This document shows positions 19,836-29,779 of a DNA stretch of 50,697 nt, one piece after another. The first letter of the stretch is position 1. Every line of letters starts with the position of its first letter. The stretch is from Carpediemonas membranifera. Lineage: Eukaryota > Fornicata. A program made the translations under genes and the position numbers. Under the pieces are notes generated by a model that worked only from the letters and a program-made list of their open reading frames with translations, had not been told where the DNA came from and did no database searches. Location: assembly GCA_019828565.1 (NCBI GenBank), contig JAHDYR010000059.1:1-50697 (forward strand), read 5' to 3'.

Positions 19836-20861
19836 TTAAGTGTCTTCCAGTGCCGCTCTGTGCGCAACTGTCATCTCAGTAATGTAGCGCGAGGCCATAA
19901 CATCCGCCGGAGATCTCTGCAGTGGTCTATATGCAAGTACCTCAGAAACAAGGTCGACCATCTCGGGAAGAGGGATTGGCGTGCGGAACTGAGTGGCTGT
20001 GAGGATCTCAATCGCGCCCGGGGTTATGGACATTGATCCATTCGCGATAACCCGTCTCCCTGCTGTGCCAGGTGCGAGCCCATAGCCGGAGAAGTAACGC
20101 GAGACGAAGTGGAGCGGGTTGTCCATGCATGTAGTGCGGTAGAGCCAAAAGCAGTCCTGCAGGACGAGTTCGTTGGCAAGCATTTTCTCCGGAGTGAGAA
20201 TGATGCACGTATGCTCGTATGCCTGGGTCGAAATGGACTGCTTAAGCAGAGAGAACTCGCTATTGTCCGCTCCGGTACAGGTGGCGAAGTAGATGAGCCG
20301 AACCCGGCTGGTGGTGACGAGGGATGGCTCACGGAAAGCGAAGAGGATCATCTGTACGATATCGTGAAGGTACAGGAACTCGTTAGCGCTCGCATTAACG
20401 ATCATTCTCGACGTTGTGGTCTCGCTGTGGCCAGAAACAACCCAGAATGTCTCGAAATTGGCGAATTCTGCAGCCAACTGTTGCAGTATGGAGCCGAGGT
20501 GGGTCGTCGAGACGAAACTGACGGCAACCGTGGTGAGCCACTCGTCGCTGACGAGATCGAGGATGGCCTTCATGCGCTTGTGGTACCCCTCGGAGCCAGC
20601 AAGCCCGGTGACAGTGAAGACCGGGTTCGCACAAGTAGGTGCTTCGAAGCCATGGACTGGCTCGAGCAGGATAACGATGCGGCGGTTCACAAGCTTGCTC
20701 AGGGTGAAGGGGCAGTCATGCGTGTACCTGATTCCGTCATATTCCTTCAGGCCCTGGTTGCGAAGGTCAGAACGCGGCCTAGTGATTCCACAGACGCATT
20801 CATACGTGAGAGGATGGTCGCTGATGCGTCTGGTACCGAATTTGCCAAATTTCCTCTCCAT
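19836..20861 (-). CDS. Caspase/CHAT-fold cysteine protease candidate with N-terminal zinc motif
   Basis: I take the ATG at 20861, giving 341 residues; the frame is open a little further upstream without an ATG. The N-terminus has a CxC ... HxC pattern (YECVCGITRP ... RYTHDCPF), compatible with a small treble-clef zinc module of WRKY/GCM1 or FLYWCH type. The central region has two elements of the caspase-hemoglobinase fold: a hydrophobic strand ending in a Gly-His (FWVVSGHSE, His145), and a second strand ending at Cys (LIYFATCTGAD, Cys195). The 50-residue spacing fits the His/Cys dyad of metacaspases and CHAT proteases. A protease or peptide-processing role is inferred. It ends tail-to-tail with the PHD gene and starts head-to-head with the SET gene. 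Confidence 0.6.
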   Translation of the reverse strand: MERKFGKFGTRRISDHPLTYECVCGITRPRSDLRNQGLKEYDGIRYTHDCPFTLSKLVNRRIVILLEPVHGFEAPTCANPVFTVTGLAGSEGYHKRMKAILDLVSDEWLTTVAVSFVSTTHLGSILQQLAAEFANFETFWVVSGHSETTTSRMIVNASANEFLYLHDIVQMILFAFREPSLVTTSRVRLIYFATCTGADNSEFSLLKQSISTQAYEHTCIILTPEKMLANELVLQDCFWLYRTTCMDNPLHFVSRYFSGYGLAPGTAGRRVIANGSMSITPGAIEILTATQFRTPIPLPEMVDLVSEVLAYRPLQRSPADVMASRYITEMTVAHRAALEDT

Positions 20862-20866
20862 TTGGC

Positions 20867-20897
20867 AACTACCACTTTTTTTCCAACACTGGTAGTT
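20867..20897. promoter_or_regulatory. Stem-loop motif upstream of the caspase-like gene
   Basis: AACTACCACT and ACTGGTAGTT form a 10-bp stem with one mismatch around a T-rich loop, 6 bp upstream of the ATG at 20861. A near-identical motif precedes the GNAT-like gene. Confidence 0.5.
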
Positions 20898-21045
20898 GGC
20901 CGAACCAGCTATAGGGAAGGATATGGACCACAATAAGCAAGCATTCTGGTGTTACAGATAAGATATTGTATGTGTGTCCTTTACGGTGTGAGACGGCCCC
21001 ATCAATCCCGAGAAATACCGCGTGTCCGTTTGCAAAAAAAATCAG

Positions 21046-21855
21046 ATGGCGAGAAGAAAGGCGCTCCCACCAAAGCCGCAGCCTGGGGGTATCAGAATAC
21101 CCATTACGTCCACTGCGGGCAAGACGCCGCCGTCTGCGCCTTCAAATGATTCTCAGGAGGATTCCTCAAGCGAAGATTCCATCATTGAATCCGTTGTGCA
21201 TACTCAGGCACTGCATCCGGATCTGGTCGCCGCGATCTACCCAAACACTCCCGAGGAGTCGATCAGGGAGCTTAAGGAGGCCGAGAAGGACCTTCCTCCC
21301 CTCGAACCCCCCGAGTTGGTTATCCACCCGGCTGACCCACCCCTCCATTGCCGTTGAGGTGCAGCCTTGTCTGGCTCCCGACCACACGGACGTGGGTAGA
21401 GGCCTCATTGCAACTGCCGCAATTGAGCCCGGAAAGCTCCTCGGCATTTACGCCGGTAGGATTGTGTCCGACGAGGACTACCACGCGAATAACAGCAACA
21501 TGGTGTTTGTTCATTGTTCATTATGCCTTTACACAGCATTTCATTCGACGCTAGCAACCTTCACGTCGACGCCGGCGAAGGTGAAGGCATTGGTGTACAC
21601 CTCATCAACCACAGTGAGAGTGACACCAACTGCCAGTTCACCAACCGTTTGCTCAAGGACCTTCCAGTCCTTGCGGTTGAGTCGACGAACGTCATTCAGG
21701 CCGAAGAGTTTCTTCGTATCAGTTACGGCGAGATCTTCTTTGATGCGGGTGAGGTCTTAACCATTGCTAGGTTCCCGAGTCTGCCCATTTCTCATCCGAA
21801 CTATCTCACAAGGTTCCTGGAGCAGTATCCGGCACTCAAGAAGCGGAAGAAATGA
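21046..21855 (+). CDS. SET-domain protein, probable protein lysine methyltransferase (two introns)
   Basis: Three exons (21046-21318, 21359-21504, 21537-21855) join in frame across GT-AG introns of 40 and 32 nt to give 245 residues. Reading without splicing breaks the domain twice. After an acidic Ser-rich N-terminus comes the SET domain: DVGRGLIATAAIEPG (GxG at 104-106, binding S-adenosylmethionine), LGIYAGRIV, then across intron 2 MVISFDASNLHVDAGE, LINHSESDTNC (NHS at 164-166) and the catalytic-type SYGEIFFD (Tyr203). There is no post-SET cysteine cluster, and the 150-residue domain is compact, as in viral and small SET proteins. The substrate is unknown; a histone is the first guess given the PHD neighbour. 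It converges on the OTU-like gene with 26 bp between stops. Confidence 0.85.
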
Positions 21856-21881
21856 ATTAAAATGTCAAAACATCTCTTTTT

Positions 21882-24058
21882 TTACTCGGGAACTCCACGC
21901 TTAACGTCCTCGGCATCAACAACTCTCTTTTCGCGATCCTTATCGACTGCCTTGCGCTTGATATAAGTCGTATGAGCCTTTCTCTTACCACCCTTTGAAC
22001 GTTTGCGGACAAATAGCGTCGCATGCTCATCCTTGACGACCACAATAGCTTGCGCCGCAGCCACATCTTCATCAGATCCACGCCGGACCATGCCGGACTC
22101 ATAAACTTCCGTCAAATGCATCCGCACAATATACTTGTCATGGTACGTCAACATCTTGACCCAGATAACGACTACAGTCTTGCTCTTCAGAGCTGACCAG
22201 GCCATGACACCAAAGTTGCTGTACCAATCAGTGGCATCGTCGAACATCAGGGTGGGCACGAACACGTTAGACGTCTCAAGCCTCAGCCTCTCGCCAGCAT
22301 CGGAGAATCCCCAGGCGCGCACCTCCTCCCTCACTGCTGCCACTTCCTCTGCCGCAAACTTCTTGTCGAACTCGCCATTCTCAACCTTCTGCAGGCAGTA
22401 GCCGATGCACAATCCATCCGGGTTGACTGCAATCTTCCGCCAACTCTTACGATCTTTGAGAACTCGCTCGCCTACCTTGTCGTACTCCACGTCGATGTAC
22501 TTCTGCCTATCAACGTCGCTCCGTAAGTATATCTGCATATGGGGAACATTGGCAGGCGTCGGAGAGTGCTGTTTGATGATAGCCTTCATCTCTGGCGACA
22601 GACCGAGGTCGAGAGGTGGGACCGTTATGAACTTCTGGCCCCCGTACCTCATCATGGTGCTATTGATCCGAGTCCATAAGGCTCCAGTCACATTGTTCCT
22701 CTGGAACAGTACCATCAAGGCAGCGAGAGGAACGTAGCGGTCAAGCTCCACTGTTGCCTCCTCGGCGCGCCTGACAAGCTCAGCCCAGTTGTCCTCGAGT
22801 TCATCGGCGAGCGCTTCAAGCCCAGCCTCACTCGCGCGTGCCAACTCTGCTTGAGTAAACTGATGGATCGCCTGATCCTCGGCCTTCTGCTGACCTAACT
22901 CAGCTTCAAGTCTCTTCTGGGACTCCTCAGACTCTCTGTTAGCCTGTTCAAGCGCCTCCCTCGCCTCCCTCTCCTCAGCAAGCCGTTTTATCAAGGGCTC
23001 GTACTGCTCCAACAAGCGCACAGACTCAGGGACATCATCAAGGCCTGCAATGGTGTCGTCTAGCTGCTGAAGGAGAGAACCAACGGTGTCTGTGTCGTCC
23101 ACATCAGACTCTACGTCGATGTCTTGATCAGTCTGGGGCAAAGGAACGCCGTCACCCTGCATGGCGGCCGGTTCAGAGTGGCCATCGGACTCGGACTCGT
23201 CAGTGTCGGAAAATTCATCGTGTGTCGTGGACTCTGCGTCGACAACCGGAAGCGGCTGAGGGGCAGCAACGACGGAAGAAGGCTTGGTGGCTGCTGCTGA
23301 GCGATCCTGGGCCCGGACTAACTCCTCTTGGACCTTCATCAGAGCAGCAGTCGATGAGGCGAGCTCCTTCTCAAGACGAGCGATCTTCCTCTTCAGAGGA
23401 GCTGACGGATCGAGCGAACCGATCTTAGCCAACTCCTCGGCCAGCTTCTCTGAGCCAGCGAAGGACAGCTTCTTGCTGAGCTGGGCGTGGGCGATAAACT
23501 GGCCAAATTGGCCTGCCGGAACACGAGAATCGAGTTTCTTCGAGTCCTTGTGGCGCAACACAAGGTGGAATGCGCGGTAAATCTCAACCTGCTTCTCAAC
23601 AGGGGAGCGAGTCGACGCCGACTAGAGCCTTATGAACAGATTTGGCGGTGAAGTGGTCACAAAACTTCCGTCGGAATGCCTCAATTGTGTCGGGAGAGTC
23701 AAAGTCGACCTCGCAGAGGTAGTTGCGGTTAGTTGCGTCACATATCGCGCGTAGTTTGGCAACTCCATAGTCGTGAACGTGCTGGCTTAAAGTGCGCTTC
23801 AACGGGAACCCGAAAACAACGTTGATCGTACGAATGCTGATCAGACGGACGCAAACGAAGAACAGAGGGTCATCAGAGACGATGCCGTGATCTTGCAGCC
23901 AGGTTATACGGCTCTTTGTGGACGAAAGGGCGTCGTATGCACGGAATGAATCATCTGTGTAAATAGGACCGTGAAAATGAAAGTGACATACCAGAATCGT
24001 CAGGAGCAAGCATTGTCTCCTTCAGTTTGCCGAGAGAGATGATGTCTTCGTTAACCAT
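21882..24058 (-). CDS. Coiled-coil protein with C-terminal OTU-like cysteine protease domain (two introns)
   Basis: Exons 24058-23992, 23954-23623 and 23588-21882 join in frame through GT-AG introns of 37 and 34 nt to give 701 residues starting MVNEDIISLGK. The middle holds an acidic Ser/Asp region and long coiled coils (RLEKELASSTAALMK, EREAREALEQANRES). The C-terminal third fits an OTU protease: the cysteine motif in VNPDGLCIGYC (Asp524, Cys527) and, 128 residues on, a strand with the His (VVKDEHATLFV, His655). OTU enzymes usually cleave ubiquitin conjugates and occur in many viruses and large transposons. A highly basic tail (KRSKGGKRK) suggests nuclear location. The domain call is by motif and spacing only; ubiquitin specificity is unknown. 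Confidence 0.65.
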
Positions 24059-24258
24059 TGTCAATTTGGTCCTCAGAAGACTTTCTCGAAAAATGAAATA
24101 CGTTTTATCTCAATAAATATTGCCAGCTGTCATGTAAATACCTCCGATCAGCCATAAAGACCCAAGAGCTACCCCCTTGGCCGATTTTCAGCTCATTCTG
24201 CACCTGCGCTGTTTTGGCCGTTTTTCGATGGGCATCTCATCGCTCCATTTTCGATTTT

Positions 24259-24321
24259 GTCAATTTGGTCCTCAGAGGACACAGATTAAATTTTTCAGTG
24301 TCCTCTGAGGACAACATTGAC
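24259..24321. repeat. Hairpin 1 in the divergent intergenic region
   Basis: Arms 24259-24282 and 24298-24321 pair over 24 bp with a few mismatches (core TCCTCAGAGGACAC against GTGTCCTCTGAGGA) around a 15-nt loop. A partial copy of the left arm also occurs at about 24059-24080, overlapping the start of the OTU-like gene. Confidence 0.8.
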
Positions 24322-24362
24322 AGGATTTGTAGCTTATCCATGGCCAGAAACTGAAATCGCTG

Positions 24363-24413
24363 AAAAGCTCAGAGACGTCGTTATATCATCTATAACGGCA
24401 TCTCTGAGCTTTT
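24363..24413. repeat. Hairpin 2 in the divergent intergenic region
   Basis: Arms 24363-24384 and 24392-24413 (AAAAGCTCAGAGACGTCG against CGGCATCTCTGAGCTTTT) pair over 22 bp with two mismatches around a 7-nt loop. Confidence 0.8.
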
Positions 24414-24738
24414 GGGCGCACGGTTTCATCCTGACGTGGAGATCGATGGTGGTGAAAATGAAGAATTGACTAGGAGAGCTCTACGCTTGCATGCAGCCTT
24501 CTATTAGGTTGTTGATGTTGGTTATATGCTTCTTTTTCGTTCTCGATGCGTGTGGATGAGTATTCTGTTGCAAGATTCATTTTGATGGACTGATGTTGGT
24601 TATAGAGGATAAAGGCACCAGAATGGATCATATGCATGCTATAAACCCGTTCTGTGCCGTTGGAATACCATAGCTGCGCAGCAATGTCGAGAGTCACAGT
24701 TCATTTCACATTTTCACACGCATTTTAAGGAAACAACG

Positions 24739-25501
24739 ATGGCAAGAAGTAAACAAGGCAATATACAGGCCACTGAAGCTCAAAAGGAGAGGAGAATGGC
24801 TCTTGGCAAGAAAGCGCAGCAAAAAGAGCCAGAGCAAGTCCAACAAGTCCACGAAAACAGCCCGAAAAGCTCACAAGACGCCCATCGAGATCGTTCAGAC
24901 CTTTATCAGCAATTTCCTCCTTAATAATGACGATATTACCCGCGCAAACGGATGGGTTGTCGACTTCAGCCAGAAGTTTGCCGCCGAGGTCCCTAAAATG
25001 AAAGTAGCCTCCTTGAAGAAGGACAAGCTCTACGGCAATCTCCAGTCGGTCGAAGAGATCAGCCGCAAGTGGCAGGGAGGCGGTGATGAGGACAAGCGTC
25101 ACCGCTTCAAGGCTCTCCTCAGTCTTGACGCCCAGACAGATGAGCTGGACACGGACGACCCACTCATCGCGACTGTCCGCGAGATGGATGATGCCTTTCA
25201 CCGCATTCCCATCGCCTACCGGGCTAAGGTCCATGCCTTCGCTGCTTCATCGTGCGGTGTGACGGTCGATGACGTCAAGCTCGTCCTGAGCAAGCCTTGC
25301 CGTGACCGCGACGCGGATCTCATCTTCGCCAGACCCACCAGAGTTCTGAAGAAGGAGGCTAAGACACTCAGTCAGCTCACTTCTGTCATTGCCAAGCGGA
25401 ATGCGGAACGTGCTGAGGCTGAATCGCGTGATGTGCTGCGTCGCAAGGTATACCAAGCCATCATGAATTACTACTTAGAGTGTTCGGCACAGGAGCTATA
25501 A
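24739..25501 (+). CDS. Small basic protein, unknown; start exon uncertain
   Basis: A clear coding frame runs from about 24795 to the stop at 25501, roughly 230 residues. It begins with a Lys/Arg/Ser-rich stretch (KRSKKSQSKSNKSTKTARKA) like a nuclear-localisation or nucleic-acid-binding tail, followed by a helical body (PIEIVQTFISNFLLNNDDI, VREMDDAFHRIPIAYRAK). No ATG lies in this frame at the 5' end. The ATG at 24739 (MARS...) is in another frame and could be joined by a 43- or 46-nt GT-AG intron beginning at 24749, giving MAR followed directly by the basic tail. TTTCAC motifs lie 20-35 bp upstream of that ATG. The gene converges on the GNAT-like gene with 24 bp between stops. No family is recognised. 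Confidence 0.6.
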
Positions 25502-25525
25502 ATTCTTGTTTTATTTTCATTTCAT

Positions 25526-26451
25526 TTACACTTCTTCGTCATCCTCAACGGAAATATTCCATTCACTGTCCCAGAAGTTGGCTTTCTTCTCCTTACGCAT
25601 CTCGGTCCTCGTTTCCTTGATCTCTTTGACCAGCGTGAAAGAACGAAGGTTGTAATGGCGGATAATCATCAACTTCTGCCTGATTCGGGTGACGTTAGGC
25701 CGTTTTGCCGCACGTTCACGGCGCACGGACACACGGGTGCGTTCCACGAACGAGTCAACACTCCTCTTGTCGGAAGCAGGCATCCCATGAGCGTGCTGAT
25801 CAAGTCTATTACCATGGTTGGTCACGCGGATCAACGTAGAGCCTTGCATTATCATCCCACAGCACTCTGTCAGGCTCTTGCCGAGGTTGGTCCACTTGTT
25901 GGGACCCATCGTGCCCTCCATCGTGACAATGGCAAGTGGGTTGCCCCCCGTGTCCACCAGCTGCTCGACCTGCGACGGGTCCGATGACTCCTTGAGGCCA
26001 AAGGACGCATACATGTCCTGGAGTCGCTTGTCGCACTGCAGTCGGACGAGTTCTTCGGCAGATGCTATGCTAAGAAGCACCCTCGCGAACCCAAGACCTC
26101 TGCAGGAGACGGCTGTCCGTAAGCCGATGACAAACCGCTCCTGGTGCAGTTGTCCGCTCAGGGTCTGCCCCTCCCTGTACGACTCGCGGAAGAGAAGGCA
26201 TGCAGCCTTGATGTTGTCCATCTCAACCCCACGAATTGCGATGAGACTGTGTTAACAAGAAGTGTAGTGGGTCTGACATACATGACGAATGAGTAGTTCA
26301 GACAGTCGAGGTTCGAAGTCGCCAGATCTCTGTTGAAGAAGGCCCTGACAGACGGCAAGAGCTCAGACTTGTCTGAAAGCTTGACATATTGAATATAGGC
26401 CTTGTGTTGCGATAAATTCATCGTCAGCCATGTCGGAAGTGGCGTTTCCAT
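25526..26451 (-). CDS. GNAT-like acetyltransferase candidate (one intron)
   Basis: Exons 26451-26282 and 26246-25526 join in frame through a 35-nt GT-AG intron (GTATGT ... ACACAG) to give 296 residues starting METPLPTWLTMN. A region at about residues 90-140 follows the GNAT pattern: a strand (HQERFVIGLRTAVS), the acetyl-CoA pyrophosphate-binding loop and helix (CRGLGFARVLLSIA, from Arg106), then RLQDMYASFGLKES, matching the usual LYxxxGF. GNAT enzymes acetylate amines including histone lysines and polyamines; the substrate here is unknown. The C-terminus is strongly basic then acidic (REKKANFW-type, VEDDEEV). It is downstream of, and co-oriented with, the large 26.6-29.1 kb gene. Confidence 0.6.
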
Positions 26452-26478
26452 TGTTTTTCACCAAACAAGTGACGTAAT

Positions 26479-26523
26479 GTGAAAATTGTGAAACTACCAA
26501 TGTTGAAAAAAAAATTGGTAGTT
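26479..26523. promoter_or_regulatory. TTTCAC motif and stem-loop upstream of the GNAT-like gene
   Basis: On the minus strand GTTTCACAATTTTCACA (26479-26494) lies beside a perfect 10-bp stem AACTACCAAT/ATTGGTAGTT (26492-26501 and 26514-26523) with an A-rich loop. The stem matches the one before the caspase-like gene. Confidence 0.5.
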
Positions 26524-26573
26524 GGGGAAACACACCAAATGGGATGTACTGACCAATAAAACTCCTTTACTCA

Positions 26574-29113
26574 CTACTCAGCGCGTGCATGACCGCAAAT
26601 GCAGCAAACAAGCTCCTCACCCATGTCTGCCAACTCGCAAACCATCACCCCAGACTCTTCGTCCCATGCCAAAGCCGTATAATCGTTGACGTACTGCCAC
26701 ATCTCGTCAACGAGCTCCTGGAAGAGGCGCACCACCGCCGCCGTGGCATGGAATTGGTGCCTTGCCTCCATGTGGCTGCGAATGGCGAACCATGAGCGAG
26801 CTTGTCTGCAGCATTGGTGGACTCGGACACGACGAAGCCTGTTCAGCGGGGGGGACTGAGTAGTCCTGGCGACCGAACGAGCGAATACCCGTTAAGAACG
26901 TGCAGATGAGGGTGGTCTGCTCGGTCAAACACAGCTTCTCGATCATGGCCGACCTGTGCAACTCGGCTCGGACCTCCTGGTTCTTGATGAACTCTCTCTC
27001 AAAGAACTCCTCGAGGAGGTAAAAAAAGAGGAATGCGGAGATGATCGTGAAGAAGAGGCTGGGCAGTGAGCCTGCTGTTGACATAGAGTGTCTGGGCACA
27101 TGGCTTCTCCGCCTTGTATGCTTGCCCAGGAGGGAGCAACGCCAGCTTTGTCTGGTGTGCCTGCAGACTGAGCATGACGTGGAACAGGTGGCACATGGAC
27201 GCGGCCAAGAAGTGGAATGCGACTTTGCTGTCGGTGACAGGCTCGGTTGAGTAGTAAAGAGCCTGGAGATAGCCAATGAGTCGCACAATATCTTGGACGG
27301 ACTCAGGAAGAGCCTCGTAATCCTCGTTCGTGGTGTTCGCCATGCGAACTCTGGCAGCAGACTGCTCGTTGCACCCGACAGTGCGGTCAATACTGCGGTT
27401 GGATGACATGCGCTGGAGCTTGCGCTTGTCTACGGCAGTTGCGTTCCGATCAGCGGGGAAGCTGGCGCATAGCCGTGCCACTTGCTCGAGCAGGCGGTGC
27501 GAGTTGTGCATGATCGGAGGACAAAAGACAACTCGCTCCGTGTGGATGACTCGGGGCTCTGGCCGGTTCTCGAAGATGGCCCTCTTGTCGGAGAAGTTGC
27601 CATACTCCTCTTTCGGGTCCTGCACACGGTCGGGGTCGGCCTGCACGGCGTGGAACGCTGCCTTCTGCTCGAGCAAATCATGCAAGGTGACCCGAGAGTG
27701 CGCCGGAATGGGGTGCAGCGCCTTGTGGTCTCGACGGATGCTGTTGAAGGGCTGGGGATAGTGCCCTCCATTACCCTCGATGCCGGATGACAGCTTCCTG
27801 ATGGCCGCGTGATCGCCCATGACGATGACTTGGTCGAAGGTGGTGACCTGGTCAGTTCCTCTGATCGGTATGAGGGCTTGATAGATCCGCTCGACTTCTT
27901 CCTCAACGAGTTGAAGGTTTCCCTCCTCCGTCAGCTCCTTCTCACCGGCAAGACACTCAACGAGTCGGAAGGGGGGAGTGATGCGGTTAGGGAACGTGAA
28001 GCCTGACGGGTCGTAGATGCGGATCTTGAACGTTGCGGTATGTCCCTTCCATGCGTCGAGCCACAGGAGTAGTTTTAGTGGTTGGAACTCGACATGGCCT
28101 GGGTCCTGAAGGGCACGAGAGCAACGCTCGAAGTTCGTCTGGTCAGACTCGAGCCACTCCGGGTGAAGCACTGCCTGCTGCAGATAGTACACGCCATCGA
28201 ACCACACCGTTTCCACCTTGTCCCAGGTCGAGCTGTTCAGTCGCTTGCCCAGATGGGCGATGCCTACACTGCCTTTGAGGGACTGGTAGTGCTGGACAGC
28301 GTCGGATTCGCTGTCATAGTGGAGGGTGAGCGTCGGTCGCTCCCAAGTGTGGTCGGCGACGAGGTCGTGGTCGAAAAACGGAGTCGGCTCGGCTCCGTCG
28401 GCTACAGTCAAACGGTTCGTGAGCTCAAGTCGCGACTGCGTGCCGGACATGGTACGCCGCCATGTTGTATTGCCTGAGACCGACCTGCACGGCACGAGAT
28501 GCTTGACGAAGGCGCGCTCCTCCTCAGTGAGGGCCTCTGAGACACCAGATATTCTGGTCATGTCAATGCCAAGGTCCTTAATGAGCACCTCCGCGGTCTT
28601 GTTCTTCGAGATCGGCTTTCCAAGCCGGCGGGAGATGTTGTTGATGAGCTTAAAGAGCTCTTGGGTCGAGTTGAAGCCATTGCGGACGTACATCAGGATC
28701 GATGTGAGCTCCATGATCTCAGAAAAGTTGGCGGAGCGCTCCTCTGAGTCGTTGTAGTCCTGCACAGCACGCTCCTGGATGGCGTGGGTGCGGTAATCGT
28801 CCCGTACGAAGACAGGGTGAGGAGGGTGTTGATTTCCGTGTGCGGTTGCGGCACGTTGGAAGGGACGGGAGTCTGCTGGAGGGCGGAAGAACCTTGCGTC
28901 GTGAATGCGCTGGGAGATCAGGTCCGCCTCCTCCATCTCGCGGACGAGCTGGCAGAATTGCTCGCGCTGAGGTCTTGTTCTGGCGGAGTTGAGGCCAATT
29001 CCGACCATGGCGAAGTAGGTACAGCCAAGAAGGTAATTCATGCGCTCAACTGAGCGTGGCTGGTCATCATATATTGTACCGATGTGGCTCTCGAACACAA
29101 TATGAGCAACCAT
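26574..29113 (-). CDS. Large protein, weak DDE-transposase candidate (two 28-nt introns)
   Basis: The ATG at 29113 opens a 2,014-nt exon ending at 27100. Exons 27071-26834 and 26805-26574 follow if two 28-nt GT-AG introns are removed, giving an in-frame total of 827 residues. Without splicing the frame breaks at both places. Features: LLLWLDAWKGHTATFKI (Asp353), a conserved-looking acidic helix (LVEEEVERIYQALIP), then FDQVIVMGDHAAIRKL (Asp434), and a C-terminal CCICGHA. Two strand-borne aspartates, the second followed by a helix, recall eukaryotic DDE transposases, and a TIR element needs one, but I could not place the third acidic residue or a CxxC pair. Intron 1 could instead be a longer intron or a frameshift. 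The family is otherwise unknown. Confidence 0.5.
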
Positions 29114-29280
29114 GATTTCTGTAGAGTTTAAAAAAACAAGATTTTTGTACAAAAACTAGGCAGGTACATGCGCAACGGTCTGTGAGATAAATCAGACAAT
29201 TTGGCTGTTGCTATAGCTCTATAAGAGCAGCTACAACTGCGCTGCCGGGGTTCCTTCTTCTTCTCTGGCCGTTTCAACAC

Positions 29281-29319
29281 TATTTCACAATTTCACCAGT
29301 TTCACACAATTGGTGAAAC
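29281..29319. promoter_or_regulatory. TTTCAC repeat cluster near the right end
   Basis: TATTTCACAATTTCACC, then GTTTCACACAATTGGTGAAAC, repeats the CACTATTTCACA-type sequence found at 18173-18207 near the left end. It lies upstream of the 827-residue gene on the minus strand. Confidence 0.5.
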
Positions 29320-29779
29320 AATGTTCAGAACTCCTTCAGTTTATGGACGTTGGCTCCGAAACTAAAAGCAGTGTGTGTATGAGAGTGCCTGATTAAGATT
29401 CATCTGATTTTCATCTGCATTACTTGCGAATTTGCTGTTGTGCTCCTTGTGCACAAAAAAAGCAAATCTGGATTTGATCTCGAATATTGCCATGATGAAG
29501 GCGACACAAAATGCTCATTTGCCAACCAGTGCAGCTAGAAGAAAATGGTAAAAAGTTATGGATACTGCATGGGATGAGGCCCCCGTTGATGTGTTAAACG
29601 GCCATGATCGACCGCTCAACGTCAGCGCCTCTTTGGGCACCTTCTGCGGCGGTGGATCATGCCAATTGCCGATCTCAGCTCTATGGAGCTAAGTGCACTT
29701 GAGCTCTGAGCCAAGTCTTCTGATTCCATCTTATCGCCGATAAAAAAATTGCAAATTTTGAGATACAGAAGATTGAATC

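Noticed and set aside
20109-20936. 275-codon plus-strand frame
   Set aside because: It is antisense to the caspase-like gene, which has recognisable strand and dyad motifs; this frame has none.
24725-25234. 169-codon minus-strand frame
   Set aside because: It is antisense to the basic-protein gene, whose plus-strand product has a Lys-rich tail and helical body; the antisense frame looks like its mirror.
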